Below are positions 32,888-42,317 of a stretch of 64,000 nucleotides of DNA, in pieces. Made by a program: the position numbers and the translations under genes. The notes beneath the pieces are model-generated. The model did not search any database. It was not told the origin of the DNA and saw only the letters and a list, made by a program, of their open reading frames with translations. Position 1 is the first letter of the stretch. Every line of letters begins with the position of its first letter. The DNA is from Brevibacterium sp. JSBI002 (GTDB lineage Bacteria; Actinomycetota; Actinomycetes; Actinomycetales; Brevibacteriaceae): contig NZ_CP110341.1 in assembly GCF_026013965.1 (NCBI RefSeq), forward strand, positions 558,001 through 622,000, read 5' to 3'.

Positions 32888-33091
32888 GAGCGACCTCCTC
32901 TGAGCGGTGATGCCCTGAAGTCGACGGCTCCGGCGACAATGCCAAGGCTCCTGCCCGAACGACGGTGTACGTGGGTCACTTCAGCATAGGGGTGGGGGAC
33001 GTGGCGGACAAGGATGCTGATCGCCTGCGATTTCGGGCGAGTCGTCGTTCGGTTCGGTCCACCCCCGCCGAGGCGGCTCTAAGCTGGGTCC

Positions 33092-33631
33092 ATGACGGAC
33101 AACGGAGTCGACGCCAACAGCACCTTCGCCATGCGAGAGGCCGATCTGGCCGCACAATTCACAACGTTCATCGACGAACACCGGCAGCACTTGCTCGGGA
33201 GTCTCGACGACCTGAGCGAAGACGATGCGAGGCGGTCCCTGGTGCCGAGCAGAACCCGCCTGCTGTCTCTGCTCAAACATGCAGTGTTCGTCGAAACAGA
33301 CTGGTTCGGTGAGGCGGTCACCGGTCGGAGTCGGGTCGACTACGGGCTGCCGCACGACTCCAAGGACTCCTTCCTCCTCGACTCGTCGGACACGATCGCC
33401 AGCGTTTCGGCTGACTATCGGGCCGCGGTCGAACGCTCGCACTCGGCGATCGAGGGGATGGACCTCGACACCGTGCTCACCGGCCATCGGGCCGGACCGA
33501 TGCCGCTGCGGTGGATCCTTCTCCACGTTCTGCGGGAACTCGCCCAGCACTGCGGCCACTCGGACATCCTCCGCGAGCAGATCCTCGCCGAACGGGGGAG
33601 ACGCGGCGGCTGGTCCGGGGTCGCTCTGTGA
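33092..33631 (+). CDS. DinB-superfamily protein (DUF664-like)
   Basis: A 179-residue four-helix-bundle protein. Histidines expected to bind metal are visible: LSLLKHAVFVETDWFGEAVT near the middle and LRWILLHVLRELAQHCGHSD near the end, giving the three-His pattern of DinB/DUF664 proteins. Such proteins often act as thiol S-transferases, including mycothiol-dependent ones in actinobacteria (family knowledge). It lies just upstream of purA on the same strand but is separated by ~130 bp. The ribosome site is weak. Confidence 0.85.
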   Translation: MTDNGVDANSTFAMREADLAAQFTTFIDEHRQHLLGSLDDLSEDDARRSLVPSRTRLLSLLKHAVFVETDWFGEAVTGRSRVDYGLPHDSKDSFLLDSSDTIASVSADYRAAVERSHSAIEGMDLDTVLTGHRAGPMPLRWILLHVLRELAQHCGHSDILREQILAERGRRGGWSGVAL

Positions 33632-33759
33632 GGATGGTGTGGTTCTGTGACGGGGCGCCGCCTCGGGGAGGGAATGCTCCGGATGGCGGCTGCGTCAGTG
33701 TGACCCAGTAGACTTGAGGAGTAATGACATCCCCTTTCACTTCGAGGTGAAGTACTCTC

Positions 33760-35046
33760 ATGCCAGCAATCGTTGTCGTCGGCGCTCAGTGGGGCGACGA
33801 AGGTAAAGGTAAGACCACCGACATCCTCGGCACCAGCGTGGACTACGTGGTCAAGCCGAATGGTGGGAACAACGCCGGCCACACGGTTGTCGTCGGAGGA
33901 GAGAAGTACGAACTCAAGCTTCTGCCGGCGGGCATCCTCTCACCGAATGTCACCCCTGTCATCGGCAACGGCGTCGTCGTTAACCTCGAAGCACTCTTCG
34001 AAGAGATCGACGCACTCGAATCCCGCGGCGCGGACACGTCGAAGCTGCGGATCTCGGCGAACGCCCACCTCGTGGCGCCTTACCACCAGACCCTGGACAA
34101 GGTGACCGAACGGTTCCTCGGCAAGCGGGCCATCGGCACCACCGGCCGCGGCATCGGACCGGCCTACATGGACAAGATCGGACGCTTGGGCATCCGCGTC
34201 CAGGACGTCTTCGACGAATCCATCCTGCGCCAGAAGATCGAAGGATCGCTGCGGCAGAAGAACGAACTGCTCGTCAAGGTCTACAACCGTCGGGCCGTTT
34301 CGGTCGAGGAGATCGTCGAATACTTCGAGCCCTTCATCGAGCGACTGCGCCCCTATGTCGCCGAGACTGAGCTCATGCTCAACGAGGCGCTCGACCGCGG
34401 TGAGGTCGTCGTCATGGAGGGTGGTCAGGCGACCATGCTCGACGTCGATCACGGCACGTACCCGTTCGTCACCTCGTCGAACCCGACCGCCGGCGGATCC
34501 TGTGTGGGCACTGGCATCGGCCCGACCCGGATCAACCGCGTCGTCGGCATTGTCAAGGCGTACACCACTCGTGTGGGCGCCGGCCCGTTCCCCACCGAAC
34601 TCTTCGACGAGATGGGCGAATACCTGCAGAAGGCCGGTGGAGAATTCGGTGTCAACACTGGTCGTCCGCGCCGCTGCGGCTGGTACGACGCTGTCATCGC
34701 CCGCTATGCCGCGCGCACCAATGGCTTCACCGACTATGTGCTGACCAAGCTCGACGTGCTCACGGGCATTGAGCGGATCCCTGTGTGCGTGGCCTACGAA
34801 GTCGACGGCGAGCGTCATGACGAGATGCCGGTGTCGCAGACCGAGTTCCACCATGCGAAGCCGATCTTCGAGTACTTCGACGGCTGGACCGAGGACATCA
34901 CGAAGGCTCGGACCTTCGACGATCTGCCGGAGAACGCGCAGAAGTACGTGCTCGCACTCGAAGAGCTCTCGAGCTGCCGGATGTCGGTCATCGGCGTCGG
35001 CCCCGATCGCGAACAGTCGATCGTGCGTCACGACCTGCTGGACTGA
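33760..35046 (+). CDS. purA: Adenylosuccinate synthetase
   Basis: A 428-residue GTP-dependent ligase joining IMP and aspartate to adenylosuccinate, the first committed step of AMP synthesis. Motifs are [15 protein letters not shown] at the N-terminus (P-loop and catalytic Asp), [20 protein letters not shown] (His), [17 protein letters not shown], the [20 protein letters not shown] loop and [20 protein letters not shown]. The length is normal. The start ATG 33760 follows CGAGGTGAAGTAC. It is likely housekeeping and monocistronic, with a stem-loop after the stop. Confidence 0.97.
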   Translation: MPAIVVVGAQWGDEGKGKTTDILGTSVDYVVKPNGGNNAGHTVVVGGEKYELKLLPAGILSPNVTPVIGNGVVVNLEALFEEIDALESRGADTSKLRISANAHLVAPYHQTLDKVTERFLGKRAIGTTGRGIGPAYMDKIGRLGIRVQDVFDESILRQKIEGSLRQKNELLVKVYNRRAVSVEEIVEYFEPFIERLRPYVAETELMLNEALDRGEVVVMEGGQATMLDVDHGTYPFVTSSNPTAGGSCVGTGIGPTRINRVVGIVKAYTTRVGAGPFPTELFDEMGEYLQKAGGEFGVNTGRPRRCGWYDAVIARYAARTNGFTDYVLTKLDVLTGIERIPVCVAYEVDGERHDEMPVSQTEFHHAKPIFEYFDGWTEDITKARTFDDLPENAQKYVLALEELSSCRMSVIGVGPDREQSIVRHDLLD

Positions 35047-35071
35047 GGTCGCACTAGAACTGAATAGATGA

Positions 35072-35105
35072 GGGCGGGGCCGGACATGATCTGTCGGCTC
35101 CGTCC
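35072..35105. terminator. Stem-loop terminator after purA
   Basis: GGGCGGGGCCGGACA pairs with TGTCGGCTCCGTCC (one bulge, G-T wobbles) around loop TGATC, 26 bp after the purA stop and just before the convergent small gene. Confidence 0.6.
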
Positions 35106-35133
35106 TTCACTGTCTGCACAGTGCCGCGGGATG

Positions 35134-35412
35134 CTATCCCTTCAGTTTGCTGATGGACTTGATGGCGCCGTCGTAGGCGGCTGCGATGTCGACGAGGTCG
35201 ATCCGGTCCGGCAAGTCCCCGGAGGGCTGATGGCTGAGGAGGAATTCCACGGCCGCGCGGACAGTCGCCTCGTCGTTGCCCAAGAGCCCGTCGGAGACGT
35301 CCTCGGCATCGTCGAACATCAGAACGATCTCGTCGGTTCCCGTCGCCGTGTGGATTCGGGCCAGTAACTCGCCCGTGTCCTGCATCTCGACGTCGATCTT
35401 CTCGTCAGCCAT
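35134..35412 (-). CDS. Small acidic hypothetical protein
   Basis: A 92-residue cytoplasmic protein, start ATG 35412 with GGGAGGTCAGA ahead. It is acidic, with ARIHTATGTDEIVLMFDDAE, DVSDGLLGNDEATVRAAVEF and LPDRIDLVDIAAAYDGAIKS as readable stretches. There is no transmembrane segment and no motif I recognise. Strong start signal, normal codon use and a terminator-sized gap support it as real. It is divergent from the NCS1 permease gene but the 238-bp gap gives no sign of joint control. Confidence 0.6.
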   Translation of the reverse strand: MADEKIDVEMQDTGELLARIHTATGTDEIVLMFDDAEDVSDGLLGNDEATVRAAVEFLLSHQPSGDLPDRIDLVDIAAAYDGAIKSISKLKG

Positions 35413-35590
35413 TCTGACCTCCCAATGCTGGTACACGTGAGGGCTCTCTCTTCGGCACAGACCCGGTCGGCAAGCACAGTTTCGGCGCTGTTCCGAGCGG
35501 GCGATTACCTGTCTCGACGACGCGCGGAACTTCGCGGATCGTTGCGCGTCGCGGCCGAATGAAGTGGGTCCGACGGTATTGTGACCAAAG

Positions 35591-35607
35591 ATATATTGGT
35601 GATATAT
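35591..35607. promoter_or_regulatory. AT-rich inverted repeat ahead of the NCS1 permease
   Basis: ATATAT-TGGTG-ATATAT lies 44 bp before the permease start in an otherwise GC-rich region. It may be promoter plus operator for the downstream GntR regulator; this is inference. Confidence 0.4.
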
Positions 35608-35650
35608 TTCACGACACTGCACTTAACGCAGCCGTGCAATGGAGGTCATG

Positions 35651-37042
35651 ATGACTGCTACACCCGAGCTTCAGCCTAAATTCGTCGAGAAGCGAACCAT
35701 CGACTACATCCCGCCGTCCGAACGTCACGGACGCCCGATCTCTCTGCTCTTCGTGTGGTTCGCCGCGAACAGCTCCATCACCGCTCTCGTCACGGGTGCG
35801 CTCATGACGATTCTCGGGAACTCGGCGCTGTGGTCGATCCCGGCGATCCTGCTCGGCAACATCCTCGGCGGGTACATCACCGCTCTGCACTCGGCGCAGG
35901 GACCGCAGCTCGGGGTGCCGCAGATGATCCAGAGCCGGGCACAGTTCGGTTTCTATGGTGCGATCCTGCCGCTGGTCCTCGCACTCTTCATCTACATCGG
36001 CTTCTATGCCACGGGGCTCGTCCTTGGAGGTCAGGCGCTCGGGCTGCTGTTCCACGTCTCGCCGCAGATCGGTGCTATCCTCTTCGCGGTCTTCTGTGCG
36101 CTCTCGGCCATCGTCGGCTATCGCTGGATCCACCGGTTCTCGCACCTGCCGGCGTTCCTCAGCGCCATCGTCTTCGTCTGGCTCATCGTCGTCATGGTCA
36201 CGGGCGATATGGGAGAGTCCATCACGGCGAGCAACGGATTCGCGATGGCTCCGTTCGTCCTCGGCGTCTCGCTCTCCGCCTCGTGGCAGCTGACCTTCGG
36301 CCCGTACATCGCCGATTACAGCCGCTACCTGCCCGAGACCACCTCGCAGAACGCCACCGTCGGGTGGACGTTCCTCGGCAGCGTCCTCGGTGCGAGCCTC
36401 GCGATGACCGTCGGCGCCTTCGCCGCGTTCCTCGGCGGTGACGCATTCAGTGGCAGCGAGGTCGGCTACATCACCGACCTGGCAGGAAAGATCGGCGTCA
36501 TCGTCCTCCTCGCGGTCATCCTCGGCAAGCTTGCCGGGAACACGCTCAGCGCCTACGGCGGGTTCATGTCGATCACAACGATCGTCTCGGCCTTCACCAA
36601 GCAGAACCATCTGAAGTCGTACACGCGCACGCTGTTCATCCTCGGAGTCACCGTGATCGCCCTGGCTATCGCCCTGGCCGCCAGCGAAGACTTCCTCACC
36701 GTCTTCCAGAACTTCCTGCTCTTCCTCCTCTACTTCATGACACCGTGGTCGGCGGTCAACCTCGTCGACTTCTACCTGGTGCGCAACAAGAAGTACGACA
36801 TCAAGGGCCTGTTCGATCCGAACGGGATGTACGGGAAGTTCAACTGGATCGCCTACGTCGCCTACCTCGCGGGCGTCATCGTCCAGATCCCGTTCATGAA
36901 CAGCGCGATCTACGTCGGACCGATCGCCTACCTGCTCAATGGCGCGGAGATCGCCTGGATCCTCGGCGTCGTCGTCTCCGCCGTCCTCTACTACCTCATG
37001 ACCGGAAACTTGCGCCGCCGGGTCAAGGCCGGCGCAGCCTGA
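35651..37042 (+). CDS. NCS1-family nucleobase:cation symporter
   Basis: A 463-residue, 12-helix carrier of the purine-cytosine permease branch. GGAGG at 35641-35645 selects ATG 35651 over earlier ATGs. Motifs include SLLFVWFAANSSITALVTGA in helix 1, GPQLGVPQMIQSRAQFGFYG after helix 2, TFGPYIADYSRYLPETTSQN and NFLLFLLYFMTPWSAVNLVD in the last third. The substrate is a nucleobase, hydantoin, vitamin or related heterocycle. It is followed 72 bp later by a flavin-reductase-like gene, which suggests import and oxidation of an N-heterocycle. A GntR gene converges downstream. Confidence 0.9.
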   Translation: MTATPELQPKFVEKRTIDYIPPSERHGRPISLLFVWFAANSSITALVTGALMTILGNSALWSIPAILLGNILGGYITALHSAQGPQLGVPQMIQSRAQFGFYGAILPLVLALFIYIGFYATGLVLGGQALGLLFHVSPQIGAILFAVFCALSAIVGYRWIHRFSHLPAFLSAIVFVWLIVVMVTGDMGESITASNGFAMAPFVLGVSLSASWQLTFGPYIADYSRYLPETTSQNATVGWTFLGSVLGASLAMTVGAFAAFLGGDAFSGSEVGYITDLAGKIGVIVLLAVILGKLAGNTLSAYGGFMSITTIVSAFTKQNHLKSYTRTLFILGVTVIALAIALAASEDFLTVFQNFLLFLLYFMTPWSAVNLVDFYLVRNKKYDIKGLFDPNGMYGKFNWIAYVAYLAGVIVQIPFMNSAIYVGPIAYLLNGAEIAWILGVVVSAVLYYLMTGNLRRRVKAGAA

Positions 37043-37114
37043 GCCTGGCTGGCGCCCCGGCCTTCGGTGGCGGCACCATCTCTTCCACTTCGAACCCAAC
37101 AAAGGAAAATCCAG

Positions 37115-37771
37115 ATGAAATACGATCCTTCGTCGAAGAACCGTCCCCTCGAACATTCGCCGTTCAAGGCGCTGACGGTGCCGCGTCCCATCGGCTGGCT
37201 CTCTAGCGTGAGCGCCGATGGAGTCGAGAACATCGCTCCCTACAGCCAGTGGCAGAACCTCACGTTCGATCCGCCGATGGTGATGTTCGCGGCCAACCAG
37301 TACCCTGATGGTCGTCGCAAGGACACCGTGCTCAACGCCGAGGAGACCGGCTGGTTCGTGTGGAACATGGCCACCTGGGATCTGCGCGAGCAGGTCAACA
37401 TCAGCGCCCAGGTGATGGACGCGCACGAATCCGAGTTCGACCAGATGAACGTGACCCGCCGCTACGCCGACCTGTCCGCGACGCCGATGATCGCAGAGAG
37501 CCCGTTCCAGTACGAGTGCAAGTACATCTCCACTCACCGTTTGCCCGGCAACTCGAAGGTGGGCTCGATCGACATCGTCTATGCCTCGGTCGAGCGCATC
37601 CACCTCAACGATGACTATGTCTCGGAGGATGGCAAGATCGACATCCTCAAGGCCAAGCCGATTGCGCGCATGGGCTACTTCGACTACACGGTCGTGACCG
37701 AGACCTTCGAGATGCGCGTGCCGGGTGCCGATGGGGACGCACAAGCGGGATTGTCGGGAAACCCGACCTGA
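37115..37771 (+). CDS. Flavin-reductase-like (DIM6/NTAB) FMN-binding protein
   Basis: A 218-residue split-barrel flavoprotein. The family opening is FKALTVPRPIGWLSSVSADG, then VENIAPYSQWQNLTFDPPMV, and MVMFAANQYPDG; the FMN contact loops are of this pattern. ATG 37115 follows AAAGGAAAATCC. Such proteins supply reduced flavin or act on bound substrate themselves. Because it is paired with an NCS1 carrier, and no monooxygenase is adjacent, it may act directly on the imported compound or serve an enzyme elsewhere. Confidence 0.88.
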   Translation: MKYDPSSKNRPLEHSPFKALTVPRPIGWLSSVSADGVENIAPYSQWQNLTFDPPMVMFAANQYPDGRRKDTVLNAEETGWFVWNMATWDLREQVNISAQVMDAHESEFDQMNVTRRYADLSATPMIAESPFQYECKYISTHRLPGNSKVGSIDIVYASVERIHLNDDYVSEDGKIDILKAKPIARMGYFDYTVVTETFEMRVPGADGDAQAGLSGNPT

Positions 37772-37822
37772 CCGGGACGGCTCCGGCTGGGTCAGCGGAC
37801 TGAGCCGGCAGGCGAACCCGTT

Positions 37823-37858
37823 GCGGCGCAGATAGCTGAGTCAGGCCATCTGCGCCGC
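37823..37858. terminator. Stem-loop spanning the GntR stop
   Basis: GCGGCGCAGAT pairs perfectly with ATCTGCGCCGC across a 14-nt loop. The stem overlaps the last codons of the minus-strand GntR gene and lies 50 bp after the convergent flavoprotein stop. Confidence 0.65.
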
Positions 37859-38500
37859 TCTCGTTGCATAGTCGACCAGATAGTCGTTGAGATCGTAGGC
37901 GGCTTTCTCTGCCGCGTCGACGTCCATGTCCGCCGCGCCTTTGAGCATGCGCAGATGGCAGCCGGAACTGGCTGCGATCTCCTTCTCGACATCGACGATG
38001 TTGGAGATCCAGTAGCGTCGAGAGAGATTCTGCAGCGGAAGCAGAGATTCGACGAGGTAGGTGTTCTTGGTGGCGGCCGCCAGCAGTTGATGAGTTTCGC
38101 GGATGGTCTCCGCGTAAGTCGGAAAGTCGGATCCGATCTGCTCGAGTTGGGCGGCAAGAGCTCGCATCTTGCTGCGCTGGTCAACTGAGGCCCGTCTGGC
38201 GGCGAGGCGGACGGCGACGACGTCGAGCTCCCTGCGGACTTCGAGGATGCGCAGTTCGGTCTCATACTCCAGAGAGGGAACGTAGATGCCTCGGCGGGGG
38301 CGGATGGTCACCATGTGCTCGCGCGCGAGGCGCTGCAGCGCCTCGCGGATGGGCGTCCTGCCCAAGCCGGTCTTCTCCACGAGTTCGGGCTCGGTGATGT
38401 AGCTGCCGGCAGGAATCGACCCACTGATGATCATGTCTTCGATGACACTGTAAGCCTGTTGGGAAAGAGTCAACTCTGGTGAACCGTTCTTCGGAGTCAA
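37841..38500 (-). CDS. GntR-family regulator, FadR/FCD subfamily
   Basis: A 219-residue regulator. The winged HTH covers residues ~10-75 (SQQAYSVIEDMIISGSIPAG, then YITEPELVEKTGLGRTPIRE, ALQRLAREHMVTIRPRRGIYV). The C-terminal FCD helical domain contains the usual acidic and histidine metal-site residues (ETHQLL, HLRMLKG). The start is TTG 38500 with GAGG 9 bases ahead. It converges on the NCS1/flavin-reductase pair and probably represses it with a carboxylic-acid effector. Confidence 0.9.
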   Translation of the reverse strand: MTPKNGSPELTLSQQAYSVIEDMIISGSIPAGSYITEPELVEKTGLGRTPIREALQRLAREHMVTIRPRRGIYVPSLEYETELRILEVRRELDVVAVRLAARRASVDQRSKMRALAAQLEQIGSDFPTYAETIRETHQLLAAATKNTYLVESLLPLQNLSRRYWISNIVDVEKEIAASSGCHLRMLKGAADMDVDAAEKAAYDLNDYLVDYATRAAQMA

Positions 38501-39012
38501 TGGGTGTGCCTCAGATATTACTTCACCGAATCTTCACGGGTTGCAGACAAAAGCGTCTGCAGTGCCCGAATTCCAGGCCTAGAATGGCGCCGGGCCCGCG
38601 GTGCGACTCGATAACCTCATTAGTGCCCCGCATCCACGTCTGCGATCTTATGTCGACTACGTTATCTTCGGCGTGACCGCGAGTTCGCATCTGAGCCTGC
38701 TGTCGGGAGCGTCGACCTTCATCGCAATATCGAGCTCGCAGCAAGCAATTTCGGGTTGAAACACTGTCATGTCGTCGCACGTGACGGGACCGAGGACCAG
38801 CTGCAGCCCGACGCCCGATCCACAGCAGGCCGCCGGGCACTGCCTGATAAGCATCGGCGTCGTGACAGCGTTGGCGAGTACCGAAAGAACGTTGCGAATG
38901 CGCTGTCCCTGGTGGCTCTGCGCGGTGGGAAACTAGCCGTCGCTCAGGAGTGCCTCTTTCGTGCTTCTCGGTCTCTCAGCCGATTCTGTTCCCCGGCGGC
39001 GTCGTGACCGGC
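38501..39012. other. Gap of about 510 bp without a supported gene
   Basis: Only short frames with cysteine- or arginine-rich, unconvincing translations occur here. The part nearest 38500 is less GC-rich and should hold the GntR promoter. I see no repeat or stable stem-loop in it. Confidence 0.5.
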
Positions 39013-40173
39013 CTAGTCCACCCGCGCGTCGACGCCTTCGGCCCACCGGTAGGGCCGGGTGGCGAGCAGGGCCCCGACCGACCGGCGCAGGCGCGAGACC
39101 TCTGCGCGGACGGTGACCACATGGTCGCCGTCCCCGTAGAGGCGCTGGCTGAGCTCGGCGGCACTGATCCCCGCCGACCCCGCCGAGGTGACCGCCGCCA
39201 GAATCTGCGCCCGCCGTGGCGTGAGCGGAACGACCAGGGGTTCGGTGCCGGAATGGATATCGAGAACAGGTGGATCCTGCCTCATCCGCAGGGTCACCGA
39301 GGCACGACGCTCGCCGGTGGGCCGCAGCAGCCACCCGCCCGTGATCTTCTCCGGCAGACATAGGCCTGCACCGGGAACGAGGATCGACCGGTCGGCAGCA
39401 GGGACCTCGATGCGGTCGCGGCTGCGCACTCCCTGCTGGTAGGCCACCCATCCGGCCTCGTCGACGACGAGGGCCGGGCCGGACGTGCCGGCGAGCATGG
39501 CCGACATCCGATCGCGCAGAGTGTTGAGTGCCTCCTGCTGAGCGATCATCAGCCGGGCTTCGGCCAGGCGCACCGCCGTCGTCACCAAGGACTGCACCGC
39601 CGGGTGAAGCGTCATCGCCGGACCGCTGATATCGACGACTCCCAACAGGGTCCCGTCATGCGGGTCGTGCACGGGCACGGCACTGCAGTACCAGGGATGC
39701 TGAGAAGCCTCAAAATGTTCGGCGGAGAAGAGCTGGACAGGTGCCTCCTCAGCCAGCGCCGTGCCGATGGCATTCGTGCCGACCTTGGCTTCGGACCAAT
39801 GCGCTCCTTCGACGAATCCGAGCTCATCGGCTTGGCGCCTCGCGGACGCCGCACCATCTCTCCACAGAATGACTCCATCGGCATCCGTGACGACGAGGAT
39901 GAACGGAGCCGCATCCGGAGCCCGCAGCAGCACCGACCGCATCTCATCGACGACGAGCCGCAGCCGCGAATTCCTTCGCCGAGTCTCCAGCTCGGCCCCA
40001 TCGGCGACGATCCGCGCATTCGCACCATCCGGGTCCAGCCCCAAGCGCAGCATTCGATCCCACGAGCGCCTGACCAGCGCGCGCGGTTGCACCGGGGGAG
40101 ACGCCCCGGTGATCACAGCATCGTGAATGCGTGTCAGATCTCTGGCGAGATGCGCCAGATCCGGCTGAAGCAT
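39013..40173 (-). CDS. GAF-domain regulator (AcoR-like, without an AAA+ domain)
   Basis: A 386-residue regulator starting at ATG 40173. The N-terminal AcoR-like part reads VRRSWDRMLRLGLDPDGANA. A GAF sensor (ILVVTDADGVILWRDGAASA, EGAHWSEAKVGTNAIGTALA, VHDPHDGTLLGVVDISGPAM) matches sigma-54 activators of the AcoR group, but no ATPase follows. Instead the C-terminus is a winged helix (PLTPRRAQILAAVTSAGSAG then ISAAELSQRLYG), the usual actinobacterial substitute. It is divergent from the flavin monooxygenase, its presumed target, sensing a ketone, alcohol or aromatic inducer. Confidence 0.9.
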   Translation of the reverse strand: MLQPDLAHLARDLTRIHDAVITGASPPVQPRALVRRSWDRMLRLGLDPDGANARIVADGAELETRRRNSRLRLVVDEMRSVLLRAPDAAPFILVVTDADGVILWRDGAASARRQADELGFVEGAHWSEAKVGTNAIGTALAEEAPVQLFSAEHFEASQHPWYCSAVPVHDPHDGTLLGVVDISGPAMTLHPAVQSLVTTAVRLAEARLMIAQQEALNTLRDRMSAMLAGTSGPALVVDEAGWVAYQQGVRSRDRIEVPAADRSILVPGAGLCLPEKITGGWLLRPTGERRASVTLRMRQDPPVLDIHSGTEPLVVPLTPRRAQILAAVTSAGSAGISAAELSQRLYGDGDHVVTVRAEVSRLRRSVGALLATRPYRWAEGVDARVD

Positions 40174-40327
40174 GCCTTGAGTATAAGACGGGAACGCACC
40201 CCTGACCATGGGGTCGAAGCGTCTGTGAGAATCCCGCCTCGGTGCGAGTCATGCAATCCGATGCAACTCTTCCGAGCCGTGAGCGTCCGTCCTAGTTTGG
40301 AGTCACTGAACTCAACGAGGAGGAAAG

Positions 40328-42148
40328 ATGACAACGACGCTCGACCGTCCCCAGCTGACTGCCGATGACATCGCAATGAGGTGGCTGCAGGACTTCGAAT
40401 CGGCGCTCAGCCGCCGGGACATCCCGGCCGCAGCCGGACTGTTCGCCACCGACAGCTACTGGAGAGACCTTGTGTCCTTCACTTGGAATCTCAAGACGGT
40501 GGAGAATCCCGATGGGGTCACCGACCTGCTCACCCATAACCTCGACCGCGTCTCACCGGAGGACTTCGAACTCAGCGAGCCGGCGGCAACTGCCGACGGA
40601 GTGACCGAAGCCTGGTTCACATTCGCCACCTCGGTGGGGCGCGGAAAAGGGCTCGTCCGCCTCATCGACGAAGACGGCACCAAGGCCTGGACCATGCTCA
40701 CCTCGCTGCAGGAGATCACCGGACACGAAGAGCCGCGCGGCACCCGCCGGGTCAAAGGCGCCGAACACGGCGTCGATCCCGAACGGAAGAGCTGGTCGGA
40801 GAAGCTCGCCGAGGAAGACGACGCCTGGGGCAAGACCGCCGACCCCTACATCCTCGTCGTCGGCGGCGGGCAGGGTGGGATCGCCCTCGGCGCTCGTCTC
40901 CGCCAACTCGGGGTGCCCTCGCTGGTCATCGACCGGTGGGAGCGGCCGGGTGATCAGTGGCGGTCGCGGTACAAGTCGCTGTGCCTCCACGACCCTGTCT
41001 GGTACGACCACCTGCCGTATCTGAAGTTCCCCGACAACTGGCCGGTGTTCGCACCGAAGGACAAGATCGCGGACTGGTTGGAGTCGTATACGAAGATCAT
41101 GGAGATTCCGTACTGGTCATCGACCACAGCCGCCTCGGCGAAATATGACGAAGCGGAAGGCCGGTGGACGGTCGAGGTCGACCGGAACGGGGAGAAGGTC
41201 ACTCTGCGGCCGACCCATCTGGTGATGGCCACGGGCATGTCGGGCAAGCCGAACATCCCCACGTTCCCCGGCTCGGACATCTTCAAGGGCGAGCAGCAGC
41301 ACTCCTCGCAGCACCCGGGCCCCGACGCCTACGCTGGCAAGAAGGTCGTCGTCATCGGCAGCAACAACTCGGCGTTCGACATCTGCGGCGCCCTGTATGA
41401 GAACGGCGCCGACGTCACGATGGTGCAGCGCTCAAGCACGCACATCGTCAAGAGCGACTCGCTCGTGGAGATCGCGATGGGCGACCTGTACTCCGAACGC
41501 GCTCTGGAGAACGGCGTGACGACGGAGAAGGCAGATCTCATCTTCGCGTCACTGCCGTACCGGATCATGCACGAGTTCCAGATCCCGCTCTACGACCAGA
41601 TCAAGGAAGCGGACAAGGACTTCTACCAGCGCATGGAAGATGCCGGGTTCGACCTCGACTTCGGCGACGACGAGTCCGGGCTGTTCCTCAAGTACCTGCG
41701 TCGAGGCTCGGGCTACTACATCGACGTCGGATCTGCCGAGCTCGTCGCCGACGGGAAGGTAAAACTGTCCAAGGGACAGGTCGACCACCTCACCGAGGAT
41801 GCCGTCGTCCTTTCCGACGGAACCGAACTGCCGGCCGACCTCGTCGTCTACGCGACCGGCTACGGTTCGATGAACGGCTGGGTCGCCGACCTCGTCGACC
41901 AGGAGACCGCGGACAAGGTCGGCAAGTGCTGGGGCCTGGGGTCGGAGACGACGAAGGACCCGGGCCCGTGGGAGGGCGAGCAGCGCAATATGTGGAAACC
42001 GACCCAGCAGGAGAACCTGTGGTTCATGGGCGGCAACCTCCATCAGGCTCGTCACTACTCGCTCTACCTGGCATTGCAGCTCAAGGCCCGCCACGAAGGT
42101 ATCGAGACTCCGGTGTACGGGCTGCAGGAGGTCCACCACCTGAGCTGA
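40328..42148 (+). CDS. Flavin-containing monooxygenase fused to an NTF2-like domain
   Basis: A 606-residue protein. Residues 1-135 form a SnoaL/NTF2-like domain (DIAMRWLQDFESALSRRDIP). The FAD site is ILVVGGGQGGIALGARLRQL (175-194) and the NADPH site VVVIGSNNSAFDICGALYEN (340-359). The fingerprint at 319-330 is FKGEQQHSSQHP: it has the F-x-G-x3-H of FMO/BVMO enzymes but His329 where FMOs have Tyr/Phe and BVMOs Trp. VVYATGYGS closes the fold. It may oxidise a ketone or heteroatom. CGAGGAGGAAAG precedes ATG 40328. The GAF regulator is divergent. Confidence 0.92.
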   Translation: MTTTLDRPQLTADDIAMRWLQDFESALSRRDIPAAAGLFATDSYWRDLVSFTWNLKTVENPDGVTDLLTHNLDRVSPEDFELSEPAATADGVTEAWFTFATSVGRGKGLVRLIDEDGTKAWTMLTSLQEITGHEEPRGTRRVKGAEHGVDPERKSWSEKLAEEDDAWGKTADPYILVVGGGQGGIALGARLRQLGVPSLVIDRWERPGDQWRSRYKSLCLHDPVWYDHLPYLKFPDNWPVFAPKDKIADWLESYTKIMEIPYWSSTTAASAKYDEAEGRWTVEVDRNGEKVTLRPTHLVMATGMSGKPNIPTFPGSDIFKGEQQHSSQHPGPDAYAGKKVVVIGSNNSAFDICGALYENGADVTMVQRSSTHIVKSDSLVEIAMGDLYSERALENGVTTEKADLIFASLPYRIMHEFQIPLYDQIKEADKDFYQRMEDAGFDLDFGDDESGLFLKYLRRGSGYYIDVGSAELVADGKVKLSKGQVDHLTEDAVVLSDGTELPADLVVYATGYGSMNGWVADLVDQETADKVGKCWGLGSETTKDPGPWEGEQRNMWKPTQQENLWFMGGNLHQARHYSLYLALQLKARHEGIETPVYGLQEVHHLS

Positions 42149-42197
42149 ATCCCGCCCGAACCGGTCATCTTCGCTGCGTGCGGAAGCGTGTATTGCG

Positions 42198-42258
42198 GAG
42201 TTCCGGACGATCTGTGCTGATTTGGGCCCCAGTTTTCCGCACAGATCGACCGGAACTT
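42198..42258. terminator. Stem-loop terminator (palindrome family C, copy 1)
   Basis: GAGTTCCGGACGATCTGTGC pairs with GCACAGATCGACCGGAACTT (two mismatches) across a ~21-nt loop, between the convergent monooxygenase and DUF559 genes. A TTCCGGACGATCTGTGC 17-mer is repeated at 43403. Confidence 0.8.
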
Positions 42259-42317
42259 CCCGTCTTTTGGCTCAAGCCCGCCTGAGACGAACGACATTCC
42301 AGTCAGTCGCCGCATGG

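Noticed and set aside
35609..37744. 711-codon open frame on the minus strand opposite the NCS1 and flavoprotein genes
   Set aside because: Translation is Arg/Asp/Glu/His-rich and without folds; it is the antisense of two well-supported genes in GC-rich DNA.
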